A DNA stretch of 64,000 bases from an uncultured Bacteroidia bacterium (GTDB lineage Bacteria > Bacteroidota > Bacteroidia > Bacteroidales > UBA932). The first letter of the stretch is position 1. Each line of letters starts with the position of its first letter. The notes under the pieces are model-generated. The model did not search any database. It worked only from the letters and a program-made list of their open reading frames with translations, and had not been told where the DNA came from. The stretch lies in NCBI GenBank assembly GCA_902801205.1, contig CADCHE010000001.1:186001-250000 (forward strand), in the 5' to 3' direction. Shown here in pieces: positions 17,024 to 24,492 of this stretch. A program made the position numbers and the translations under genes.

Positions 17024-17051
17024 TCAGACAAGACTGTAAAACAAGCAAATC

Positions 17052-17366
17052 ATGGAAATCACAGCTACGAATGAGAATTTCGCCGGAATCATCGCCGGCG
17101 CACAACCGGTCCTGGTCGACTTCTGGGCGACTTGGTGCGGACCGTGCCGTATGCTCGGCCCGACCGTCGAGCAGATCGCACAGGAATATGACGGCCGTAT
17201 TACGGTCGTGAAGTGCAATGTGGACGAATGTGAGGATCTGGCCGTCCAGTACGGTATCCGCAACATTCCCACCCTTCTGTTCTTCAAGGGCGGCCAGGTC
17301 GTCGACAAGCTCGTCGGAAATGTCCCGAAGGGCGAAATCACGGCCAAGCTCGACGCCCTCCTTTAA
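17052..17366 (+). CDS. trxA: Thioredoxin
   Basis: This 104-residue protein has the thioredoxin active site WCGPC at residues 28-32 in [13 protein letters not shown], and the cis-proline loop RNIPTLLFF. It has no signal peptide, so it is a cytoplasmic disulfide reductant for enzymes such as ribonucleotide reductase. It is preceded by a good -7 element and followed 21 nt later by a beta-barrel gene. Confidence 0.96.
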   Translation: MEITATNENFAGIIAGAQPVLVDFWATWCGPCRMLGPTVEQIAQEYDGRITVVKCNVDECEDLAVQYGIRNIPTLLFFKGGQVVDKLVGNVPKGEITAKLDALL

Positions 17367-17387
17367 TTTTCCAACAAGCAAGCTATC

Positions 17388-18056
17388 ATGAAAAAGTACA
17401 TCCTTGCCGCCGCGGCGGTGTTCGTCCTGGCCATCGGTGCCCAGGCGCAGTCCCGTTTCGGAATCCAGGCCGGCCTGACTTCCTCCAGCGCTTCGCTGAA
17501 GGAGGTTTCGACCTCGTCCGTCTCCAACTACCATGCGGGTATCTTCTACCAGATTCCGCTGGCCGCCGGCTTCTCCTTCCAGCCCGGTCTGTTGTACCAG
17601 GTGAAGGGTGCCTCGCTCAATACGGTGGGCTCCGTCTCGGCGTCCGAGTCGTTCAAGTCGCTGGATACCCAGGTCGGTTACATCGAACTGCCGCTCCAGC
17701 TGCAGTGGGGTCCCGACCTCCTGCTCTTCCGTCCCTATGTGCTGGCCGAGCCTTTCCTGGGCTATGCGATCGCGACGAACAGCGAGGGCAAGAACCAACT
17801 CGACATCTCCTCGTCTTCCAAGGGCCTGAAGGACTCCGGTCTCTCCCGCCTGGAGTACGGCCTGAGCCTCGGTGCCGGTATCGACGTGTGGAAACTGCAG
17901 CTCGCCGCCAAGTATTTCTGGAACTTCGGCTCCCTCTATTCGGATGACAGCACGGTGGGTTCCGCGGCCGATGCGGTTGCCCAGAACGTCAAGTCCGCCT
18001 TCGGAGACAAGAAGAGCTTCAGCGGCATCATGTTCTCGCTCGGTTTCATGTTTTAG
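17388..18056 (+). CDS. Outer-membrane beta-barrel protein (PorT-like)
   Basis: This 222-residue protein has a signal peptide (MKKYILAAAAVFVLAIGAQA) followed by amphipathic beta strands ending in a terminal aromatic residue (SGIMFSLGFMF), the hallmark of an outer-membrane barrel assembled by BAM. The opening RFGIQAGLTSSSASL and GFSFQPGLLYQVKGA are typical of the outer_membrane_beta-barrel (PorT-type) families of Bacteroidota. It probably forms an eight-stranded barrel. The specific role is unknown. Confidence 0.8.
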   Translation: MKKYILAAAAVFVLAIGAQAQSRFGIQAGLTSSSASLKEVSTSSVSNYHAGIFYQIPLAAGFSFQPGLLYQVKGASLNTVGSVSASESFKSLDTQVGYIELPLQLQWGPDLLLFRPYVLAEPFLGYAIATNSEGKNQLDISSSSKGLKDSGLSRLEYGLSLGAGIDVWKLQLAAKYFWNFGSLYSDDSTVGSAADAVAQNVKSAFGDKKSFSGIMFSLGFMF

Positions 18057-18059
18057 AAA

Positions 18060-18602
18060 ATGGCAGACGAACGGAAAGTAGTCATATTCTGCTCGTCCAG
18101 CCATGAGATTGACCCTGCTTACGGCAAAGCGGCGCGGCAACTTGTCCGCGCGCTTTGCGCAAAAGGGTATACCATCGTTTCGGGCGGATCTTTCCGCGGA
18201 ATGATGGGAGATGTCTCGGACGAAGTGGTCCGGTGCGGCGGGCGCCATGTCGGCGTCCTTCCTCGTTTCCTGTCGGCCTATGCCTACGATGCGCTGACGC
18301 AGCTGGTCTGGACGGATACGATGGCGGAGCGCAAGGAGAAGATGCGGGAGGGAACGTGTGCCGCCATCGCCCTGCCTGGCGGCCCGGGAACGCTCGACGA
18401 ACTCTTTGAGACCTGGACACTGGCCAAACTCGAGCAATATCCCGGAAAGGTCATCGCCTACGATGCCGGTGGCTTCTATGCGCCGCTGCGCGGGTTGGTC
18501 GCCGCCCTTTCCGACGAGAAGATGCTGGACGACCACGCCCGGGGCCTGCTCCGTTTCGCGACCTCCGCGGAAGAAATCCTCTCAATGATTGAATCGGAAT
18601 GA
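18060..18602 (+). CDS. LOG family protein (TIGR00730)
   Basis: This 180-residue Rossmann-fold protein carries the LOG family motifs SGGSFRGMMGDV (the SGGG..GlMG loop) and PGGPGTLDELFE (PGG.GT.dE). LOG enzymes hydrolyse nucleoside 5'-monophosphates, including cytokinin riboside monophosphates, to free base and ribose-5-phosphate; in most bacteria the physiological substrate is not known. It follows the barrel gene by 3 nt, and its stop overlaps the start of the polyprenyl synthase gene. Confidence 0.88.
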   Translation: MADERKVVIFCSSSHEIDPAYGKAARQLVRALCAKGYTIVSGGSFRGMMGDVSDEVVRCGGRHVGVLPRFLSAYAYDALTQLVWTDTMAERKEKMREGTCAAIALPGGPGTLDELFETWTLAKLEQYPGKVIAYDAGGFYAPLRGLVAALSDEKMLDDHARGLLRFATSAEEILSMIESE

Positions 18603-19588
18603 GCATGGGGTTGCTGGATGAGATACGTCTGTTCCTCGGGGAAGACTGGTCGCGGACCGAGTCGCTGATCCGTGACTCGCTGCGGAGCGACATCGCGTTG
18701 CTGAACGCCACGAACGGGAGCCTGCTTTCCCGCCTGGGGAAGCAGCTGCGCCCGATGCTCGCATTGCTTGCGGCGCGCGCCTGCGCCGGGGCGGCGAATG
18801 AGGACAGTATCCGGGTAGCGGCGACGGCGGAGCTGATGCACAACGCGACCCTCCTGCATGACGACGTGGTTGACGAGAGCCAGCGGCGCCGGGGGGCGCC
18901 GACGGTGATGGCTTTGCTGGGCGGCCGTGCGTCCGTCCTGATCGGGGACTTCTGGCTCGTGCGGGCCGTCGGCAACCTGCTCTCTTCCCGGACGATGTCC
19001 GGCGAGGTGGTCCGCATTTTCGCAAAGACCCTCTCCGACCTGGCGGAAGGGGAGATGCTCCAGATGGAGAAGGCCGACAGCGGCGACACGGACGAACGCG
19101 ACTACCTGCGGATCATCTACAGCAAGACGGCGTCGCTCTTCGAGGCCTCCGTCGTTTCCGCCGCAATGTCGGTGAATGCGGATGCGGTCCTCGTCGAAGC
19201 ACTGCGCACCTATGCCGTCCGGCTCGGAACGGCCTTCCAGATCCGGGACGACATGTTCGACTACGCCTCCGGTGACGAGATCGGCAAGCCGGTCGGCATC
19301 GACCTGCAGGAGCAGAAAATCACGCTTCCCCTGCTGGGGGCACTCGAGGCGGTCAGCCCGGAAACGGCGCAGAGCATCCGTGCAAAGGTGGTATCCATCC
19401 ACGACCATCCGTCCGCCGGGGCGGAGGTGCACGACTTCGTACTCGCACATGACGGGCTCGGCTATGCCTCCCGGCGGCTCGACGCCTTCGTCGCGCAGGC
19501 CGTGCAGGCGCTGGAACCTCTTCCGGAATCCGAAGAAAAATCGTATCTTGCTGCGCTGGCCCGTTTTACTGCGTGGCGGAACCAGTAA
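18599..19588 (+). CDS. Polyprenyl diphosphate synthase
   Basis: This trans-type isoprenyl diphosphate synthase of 329 residues makes a long-chain polyprenyl diphosphate, most likely the side chain of menaquinone. The first aspartate-rich motif is seen as LLHDDVVDESQRRRG, with the usual Arg pair, and the second as FQIRDDMFDYAS followed by GKPVGIDLQEQKITLPLL. The start at 18599 overlaps the LOG stop (ATGA); an ATG at 18605 is equally possible. Chain length cannot be set from sequence with confidence. A menG gene at the start of the window fits the same pathway. Confidence 0.9.
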   Translation: MSMGLLDEIRLFLGEDWSRTESLIRDSLRSDIALLNATNGSLLSRLGKQLRPMLALLAARACAGAANEDSIRVAATAELMHNATLLHDDVVDESQRRRGAPTVMALLGGRASVLIGDFWLVRAVGNLLSSRTMSGEVVRIFAKTLSDLAEGEMLQMEKADSGDTDERDYLRIIYSKTASLFEASVVSAAMSVNADAVLVEALRTYAVRLGTAFQIRDDMFDYASGDEIGKPVGIDLQEQKITLPLLGALEAVSPETAQSIRAKVVSIHDHPSAGAEVHDFVLAHDGLGYASRRLDAFVAQAVQALEPLPESEEKSYLAALARFTAWRNQ

Positions 19589-19600
19589 AAGGACACAGGG

Positions 19601-20695
19601 ATGACATTCGACGGGATCATAGGCAACGAATCGGTCGTGACGGCATTGAAGGAAATGGCCGCCAGCGGCCGGATTCCGCATGCGATGATGCTTTACGAGA
19701 ACGACGGCGGGGGAGCGATGCCCCTGGTGCTGGCCTTCCTGGACGCCGTCTACGGCCACGACCGGAAGGTGGCGCGGCTGATCCATCCCGATATCCATTA
19801 TGTTTACCCCGTCGCCCGCGGGACGCGGGTGGACGAGAAGCAGGAGAATCTGCGTGCTTCCCTCTTCCTGGATTACTGGCGGGAACTGATGGTGGAGAAC
19901 CCCTATGCCACGGAGACCGAGGTGAGCGCCGCCTTCGGCATCGAAGGGAAGCAGGCCATTATCAACAACGCCGAAGCGCGCGAGATCCTCGAGACAATCT
20001 ACCTCTCCTCGGTGGAGGGCGGCTACAAGACGGTGGTCGTTTATCTGCCCGAGAAAATGAACGCCTCCGCGGCCAACCGGCTGCTGAAGGCGATTGAAGA
20101 GCCGCCGGAAAAAACACTCTTCCTGATGATTACGCATGCCCCTGAGAAGGTGATCCAGACGATTACTTCCCGCTGCCAGGCCTTCCGGGTCTTCCCGCTG
20201 GACCGCACCGGAATCGTCTCCGTCCTGACGGGCCGCTTCGGCGCATCGGAAGAGGATGCCATGCAGGCTGCTGCCGTGAGCGGCGGCAGCATCGGGACGG
20301 CCCTCCGTTTCCTGAAGGACCAGGAGGCGTGGCGCGAGGGCGCCCGGATTTTCGAGCGGATCCTGGAGGCCTTGACCGCCGGCGACCTGCTCGGCGCCCT
20401 TTCCTGCGCGGACGTCTTGTCCGAGTCGGGAAGCCGTGAAAAACAGAAAGCTTTTTGTACCTTTGCCGGAGACTGCCTGCGAAAACTTTTCCTGCAGCAG
20501 CAGGGGCTCTCCTCCCTGGCGGCCTTCTCGCCGGAGGAGGAGGCGTTCTACAACCGGATCGCCCCCCGCTGCAAGAACCAGTTCCCGCGCACCGCGCTTG
20601 CGCTGATGGACCGCGCCGCGATGCTGCTGGACAGGAATGTCAACCCGAAGATCGTCTTCACGGACGTCATCGGCCGGATGTATTTGATGATTTAA
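19601..20695 (+). CDS. holB: DNA polymerase III subunit delta'-like clamp-loader protein
   Basis: This 364-residue AAA+ clamp-loader subunit matches the DNA polymerase III delta' family. It starts FDGIIGNESVVTALKEM, followed by RIPHAMML. The Walker A loop is degenerate (ENDGGGAM), as expected for delta', which does not hydrolyse ATP. The sensor/arginine-finger region is recognisable as MNASAANRLLKAIEEPPEKTLFLMITHAPEKVIQTITSRCQ, containing the SRC motif. The four-Cys zinc module of enterobacterial HolB is missing, with a long RGTRVDEKQENLRAS loop in its place, typical of Bacteroidota. It is followed 4 nt later by ricT. Confidence 0.9.
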   Translation: MTFDGIIGNESVVTALKEMAASGRIPHAMMLYENDGGGAMPLVLAFLDAVYGHDRKVARLIHPDIHYVYPVARGTRVDEKQENLRASLFLDYWRELMVENPYATETEVSAAFGIEGKQAIINNAEAREILETIYLSSVEGGYKTVVVYLPEKMNASAANRLLKAIEEPPEKTLFLMITHAPEKVIQTITSRCQAFRVFPLDRTGIVSVLTGRFGASEEDAMQAAAVSGGSIGTALRFLKDQEAWREGARIFERILEALTAGDLLGALSCADVLSESGSREKQKAFCTFAGDCLRKLFLQQQGLSSLAAFSPEEEAFYNRIAPRCKNQFPRTALALMDRAAMLLDRNVNPKIVFTDVIGRMYLMI

Positions 20696-20699
20696 CAAG

Positions 20700-21872
20700 A
20701 TGGAGAACAACCTCAACGAAAATATTCGCTTCGACTGCAACCGGGGCTGTACCGTGACGGTGGATGCGTCCGGCGAACAGACTTGTTCGTACCGCCGCGG
20801 CTGCTGCAAGCTGGAAGATTACGACTGGCTGCCCGGCGTGATGCAGGAACAATACAAGGACATCTTCGAGGTCCGTTTCAAGAACACCCGGAAAGGCTTC
20901 TATGTCAACGGCTCCGGGCAGGCGATCAAGACCGGCGACCTGGTGGTCGTCGAGGCGGTCGCGGGCCATGACCTCGGCATCGTCACCCTGGAAGGCCCCA
21001 TCGTCGGGCGCCAGATGAAGTGCAAGGGCGTCGACCCGGAGGAGACACCGTTGCGGAAGATCTACCGTCGCGCCCGTCCGCTGGACATCGCCAAGTGGCA
21101 GGAAGCCATTGCGCGGGAGCAGGAGACGATGATCCAGGCGCGTCATTTCGCCGCGGAGATGGGGCTGGACATGAAGATCGGCGACGTCGAGTTCCAGGGG
21201 GACGGCACGAAGGCGATCTTCTACTACATCGCCGACGGCCGCGTCGATTTCCGCCAGCTGATCAAGGTGTTCGCGGAAGAGTTCCGGATCCGGATCGAGA
21301 TGAAGCAGATCGGTGCCCGGCAGGAGGCCGGCCTGATCGGCGGCCTGGGCGTCTGCGGACGCGAACTGTGCTGCACCAACTACATCACCTCGTTCCAGTC
21401 GATCTCCACGTCGGCTGCACGCATCCAGGACATTTCGCTCAATCCGCAGAAACTCGCCGGGCAGTGCGGCAAGCTGAAATGCTGCCTGAACTACGAGGTG
21501 TCCAACTACCTGGACGCCCAGTCGCGGATTCCCAAGGTCAGCGAACCGCTGGAGTTCCAGGACGGACCGGCCTGGCTCGTCAAGACCGACATCCTCCGGG
21601 AAACGATGTACTTCTCCTACGAGAAAGGCTCCCTGTCGAACCTGTATGCCCTCAGCGCGGACGAGGTCCGGGAGATCATCATGATGAACCGGAACGGCCG
21701 CAAGCCCGAGTCGCTCAAGTTCGAACCCGAGCCCTCCGGCCCGCAGTTTGTCTCGGCCGTAGGCGACGATGCGATCACGCGCTTCGACAAGCAGCCCCGG
21801 AAAAAGAAGAACCGTTCCCGTGGCGGAAAGAACGGCCGCCGCGGCGGCCGGCCGCAGGGAGACAAGAACTGA
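20700..21872 (+). CDS. ricT: PSP1 domain protein RicT
   Basis: This 390-residue protein has a Cys-rich N-terminal part (CNRGCTVTV, CSYRRGCCKLEDYDW) and the PSP1 domain (GVCGRELCCTNYI, LAGQCGKLKCCLNYE) with several Cys pairs. In Bacillus, RicT (YaaT) forms a complex with RicA and RicF that binds FeS clusters and supports RNase Y activity and phosphorelay. Whether RicA/RicF partners exist in this organism is not visible here. The C-terminus is a basic Lys/Arg/Gly tail (about 20 residues) that could bind RNA. It lies between holB and gldH, an order common in Bacteroidales. Confidence 0.88.
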   Translation: MENNLNENIRFDCNRGCTVTVDASGEQTCSYRRGCCKLEDYDWLPGVMQEQYKDIFEVRFKNTRKGFYVNGSGQAIKTGDLVVVEAVAGHDLGIVTLEGPIVGRQMKCKGVDPEETPLRKIYRRARPLDIAKWQEAIAREQETMIQARHFAAEMGLDMKIGDVEFQGDGTKAIFYYIADGRVDFRQLIKVFAEEFRIRIEMKQIGARQEAGLIGGLGVCGRELCCTNYITSFQSISTSAARIQDISLNPQKLAGQCGKLKCCLNYEVSNYLDAQSRIPKVSEPLEFQDGPAWLVKTDILRETMYFSYEKGSLSNLYALSADEVREIIMMNRNGRKPESLKFEPEPSGPQFVSAVGDDAITRFDKQPRKKKNRSRGGKNGRRGGRPQGDKN

Positions 21873-21875
21873 CCC

Positions 21876-22334
21876 ATGCGCCGCCCGTCCCTGTTTCCGC
21901 TCCTGATCCTGCTCGCGTCGCTTTCCTGCACGCGGCCCTCTTCCGACGAGATGTATGTCAGCCGGGAGCGGGCGGAGTACGGGGACACCTACCCTTTCGA
22001 ACTGGACTTTTCCGATTCCCTCCAGCGTAACGATCTCGCTTTCTTCATGCGGCTTGAGCGCAAGCCCTTCGACGTGTTCCCGGACGATACGCTGGCGCTC
22101 TGCCTCCGCTGGATCGCGCCTTCTTCCGAGGTTGTCCAGGATACGGTGGTCCTGGACCTGCGCGCCTATGCGGATTCCTCCTACTCCTTCCGGGACTTCG
22201 TTTTCCCCTTCCGGGAGGATTTCCGGCCGGCGGAGTACGGGACCTGGCGCCTGAAAGTGCGCATTCCCGATGCGCCGGAGCAGTTGTCCGGGCTCGGGCT
22301 CATCTTCAAGAGAGAAAAGAATGGGACACGGTAA
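21876..22334 (+). CDS. gldH: GldH-like lipoprotein
   Basis: This 152-residue protein starts with a lipoprotein signal ending LLASLSC and continues into an all-beta domain. Position directly after ricT, size and the WRLKVRIPDAPEQLSGLGLIF C-terminus match gliding-motility lipoprotein GldH, which is needed for gliding in Flavobacterium but is also widespread in non-gliding Bacteroidota. There is no sign of gliding in the rest of the window, so the role here is open. Its end overlaps trmB by 14 nt. Confidence 0.65.
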   Translation: MRRPSLFPLLILLASLSCTRPSSDEMYVSRERAEYGDTYPFELDFSDSLQRNDLAFFMRLERKPFDVFPDDTLALCLRWIAPSSEVVQDTVVLDLRAYADSSYSFRDFVFPFREDFRPAEYGTWRLKVRIPDAPEQLSGLGLIFKREKNGTR

Positions 22335-23157
22335 ACTGAAGAAATTCGCCGAGAACGCCACGTTCTCCTGCCTGCTGCAGCCTGCAACCGACGAGGTGCT
22401 CGACCGCGCCGCAGGCACCTCGGCGCTCCACCTGAAAGACCATCCGGTCAAGGGGCACTGGAACGAGCGGATGTTCGCCGCTCCGCAGCCGCTGGTGCTG
22501 GAACTGGGCTGCGGGAAGGGCGAGTACACAATCGACCTTTCGCGGCGCATTCCGGAGAACAACTACATCGGCGTGGACATCAAGGGCGCCCGCCTGTGGA
22601 AGGGCGCGAAGCAGGCCACGCAGGCGCAGCTGCCCAACGTGGCCTTCCTGCGCACGCGGATCGAATTCATCGAGGCGTTCTTTGCGCCGGATGAAGTGTC
22701 CGAAATCTGGCTGACCTTTTCCGACCCCCAGCTCCGCAGCGAGAACAGCCGGCTCACCTGTCCGCTCTTCCTGGAGCGTTACCGGCGCTTCCTGCGCCCC
22801 GGCGGGGTCGTCCACCTGAAGACGGACAGCCGCTTCCTGTACGAATACACGCGCGCGGTCATTGCGGCCAACGACCTGAAACTGCTGGCCGCCACTGCCG
22901 ACCTGTACGGCGATCCGCCGCTGCCCGGGCTGCCGGCCCTGTACGAGGTGCAGACATTCTATGAGCGGATGTTCCTGGCACAGGGGTACAAAATCACCTA
23001 CCTTTCCTTCACCCTCGACCATGAGGGACCGCTGGTCCGTCCGGAATTCGACGCCGACTACTGGCGCAGCATCGAGGGACCGCGCCGTTTTACCCACCAG
23101 CCGGAAAAGGGCAGTTCGCCCGACGGTCAGCCCCTGTCGGCTTCCTCCCAGAGATAG
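22321..23157 (+). CDS. trmB: tRNA (guanine-N7)-methyltransferase
   Basis: This 278-residue SAM enzyme makes m7G46 in the variable loop of tRNAs. Motif I is VLELGCGKGEYTI, followed by NYIGVDIKGARLWKGAKQA; the family's catalytic region is EIWLTFSDPQ (the usual FPDP written here as FSDP), and LKTDSRFLYEYT is intact. The ATG at 22321 is chosen since MGHGKLKKFAENATF is the standard Bacteroidota start and overlaps the gldH end. The C-terminus runs 31 nt into the convergent U32 gene. Substitution of the proline in FPDP is noted as odd. Confidence 0.92.
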   Translation: MGHGKLKKFAENATFSCLLQPATDEVLDRAAGTSALHLKDHPVKGHWNERMFAAPQPLVLELGCGKGEYTIDLSRRIPENNYIGVDIKGARLWKGAKQATQAQLPNVAFLRTRIEFIEAFFAPDEVSEIWLTFSDPQLRSENSRLTCPLFLERYRRFLRPGGVVHLKTDSRFLYEYTRAVIAANDLKLLAATADLYGDPPLPGLPALYEVQTFYERMFLAQGYKITYLSFTLDHEGPLVRPEFDADYWRSIEGPRRFTHQPEKGSSPDGQPLSASSQR

Positions 23158-24398
23158 ACCCGGTCGCCCCGGCGGAGTTTCCGCTCTCCGGTCCAGTCGG
23201 CCCCGAAGGCTATGGGGACCGAGCACAGGTCGCCCTTGACGGCTTCCGGCACAGGGTCCGTTTCCAGCCGGATCTGCGTTACCTTCCCTTCATAGACTCC
23301 GGTCGTCGCCCCGATGACGAGGATGTCGTCGCCGACAGCGAGGCGTCCGGACTCCAGCTGGATCTCCGCAACGCCGATCCGGTCGAACCAGTTCGTCACC
23401 TTTCCGACATACGTCTTGCAGCGGGTGGCCTGGCTGCCGTAGCGGGTGCTCCATTGTCCCATGGGTGCTCCTTGGTAGAATCCTTCCCAGAATCCCCGGT
23501 TGAACACTTCGGCGAGCTTCTCCTCGAGCTGCTTCCCGAGCGCTTCGGTGAAAGTGCCGTCGGCCACGGCATCGGCCGCCTGCCGGTAACAGGAGACGGT
23601 GCGGCGGACATATTCAGCCGAGCGGGCGCGGCCTTCGATCTTGAAGACGCGCACCCCGGCGTCGACGATCCGGTCGAGATAGGCGATGGTGCAGAGGTCC
23701 TTCGGCGAGAGCAGGTACGGGTGCTCGAGCTGCAGCTTTTCGCCGGTTTCGGCGTCGGTGAGGAGGTAGCTGCGCCGGCAGACCTGGTAGCAGGCGCCCC
23801 GGTTGGCGGAGGCGCCGTAGGCGTGAAGGCTCAGGTAGCAGCGCCCCGACACGGCCATGCAGACGGCACCGTGAACGAACATCTCCAGGCGGACGGGCTG
23901 CCCGGCAGGCCCGGTGATGCCTTCCTCGCGGATGTCGTCACTGATTTGCCGGACCTGGGCGAGGTCGAGCTCGCGTGCCAGGACGGCCACATCGGCGTAG
24001 GCGGCATAGAACCGCAGCGACTCCAGGTTCGAGATGCTCAGCTGCGTGCTGATGTGCACACTGAGGCCGATCTCCCGGCAGAAGGCGATGCATGCCATGT
24101 CCGAGGCGATGACGGCGTCTATGCCGGCTTCTTTCGCCCGGCGCAGCAGCGAGCGCATCGGCGCCAGGTCGCCCTGGTACAGGGTAATGTTCAGGGTCAG
24201 GTAGGCCTTGGCCCCGCTGCGGTGGCACCGGCGGACCACTTCGTCGAGGTCCGATTCGGTGAAGTTGTTGGCCGAGCGGGACCGCATGTTGAGTTGTCCC
24301 ACACCGAAATAGACGGAGTCGGCTCCGGCTTGGAGGGCCGCTTCCAGGCATTCGAAGTTGCCCGCCGGGGCCATGATTTCAAGGTCGCTGTGTTCCAT
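23127..24398 (-). CDS. U32 peptidase-family protein (TrhP/YhbU-type)
   Basis: This protein of about 423 residues begins LEIMAPAGNFECLEAALQAG, followed by SVYFGVGQLNMR, the common N-terminus of U32 proteins. It carries the U32 signature EMFVHGAVCMAVSGRCYLS and a later Cys pair in NRGACYQVCRRSY that may bind an iron-sulfur cluster. U32 proteins include tRNA/23S hydroxylation factors (TrhP, RlhA) and collagenase-like proteins; TrhP is the more likely parallel. Start codons at 24398 and 24407 are both in frame; the first is closer to homologues. It ends convergently with trmB, overlapping by 31 nt. Confidence 0.86.
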   Translation of the reverse strand: MEHSDLEIMAPAGNFECLEAALQAGADSVYFGVGQLNMRSRSANNFTESDLDEVVRRCHRSGAKAYLTLNITLYQGDLAPMRSLLRRAKEAGIDAVIASDMACIAFCREIGLSVHISTQLSISNLESLRFYAAYADVAVLARELDLAQVRQISDDIREEGITGPAGQPVRLEMFVHGAVCMAVSGRCYLSLHAYGASANRGACYQVCRRSYLLTDAETGEKLQLEHPYLLSPKDLCTIAYLDRIVDAGVRVFKIEGRARSAEYVRRTVSCYRQAADAVADGTFTEALGKQLEEKLAEVFNRGFWEGFYQGAPMGQWSTRYGSQATRCKTYVGKVTNWFDRIGVAEIQLESGRLAVGDDILVIGATTGVYEGKVTQIRLETDPVPEAVKGDLCSVPIAFGADWTGERKLRRGDRVYLWEEADRG

Positions 24399-24478
24399 GC
24401 GTGTCATTGTCTGTCGTTTCCCTGAGTAAAGTTCTCCAAAAACGCGCAAATAAACAAGCACCTCCGCCCTTTTTCTCG

Positions 24479-24486
24479 TATCTTTG
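24479..24486 (+). promoter_or_regulatory. -7 element of the glucanotransferase gene (leaderless spacing)
   Basis: TATCTTTG ends 6 nt before the ATG at 24493, which leaves almost no room for a 5' leader. Confidence 0.6.
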
Positions 24487-24492
24487 CAGGTG

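Noticed and set aside
20458..20465. TACCTTTG -7-like element inside holB
   Set aside because: It lies in coding sequence with no suitable -33 element at the right distance, and ricT follows holB by 4 nt, so an internal promoter is not needed.
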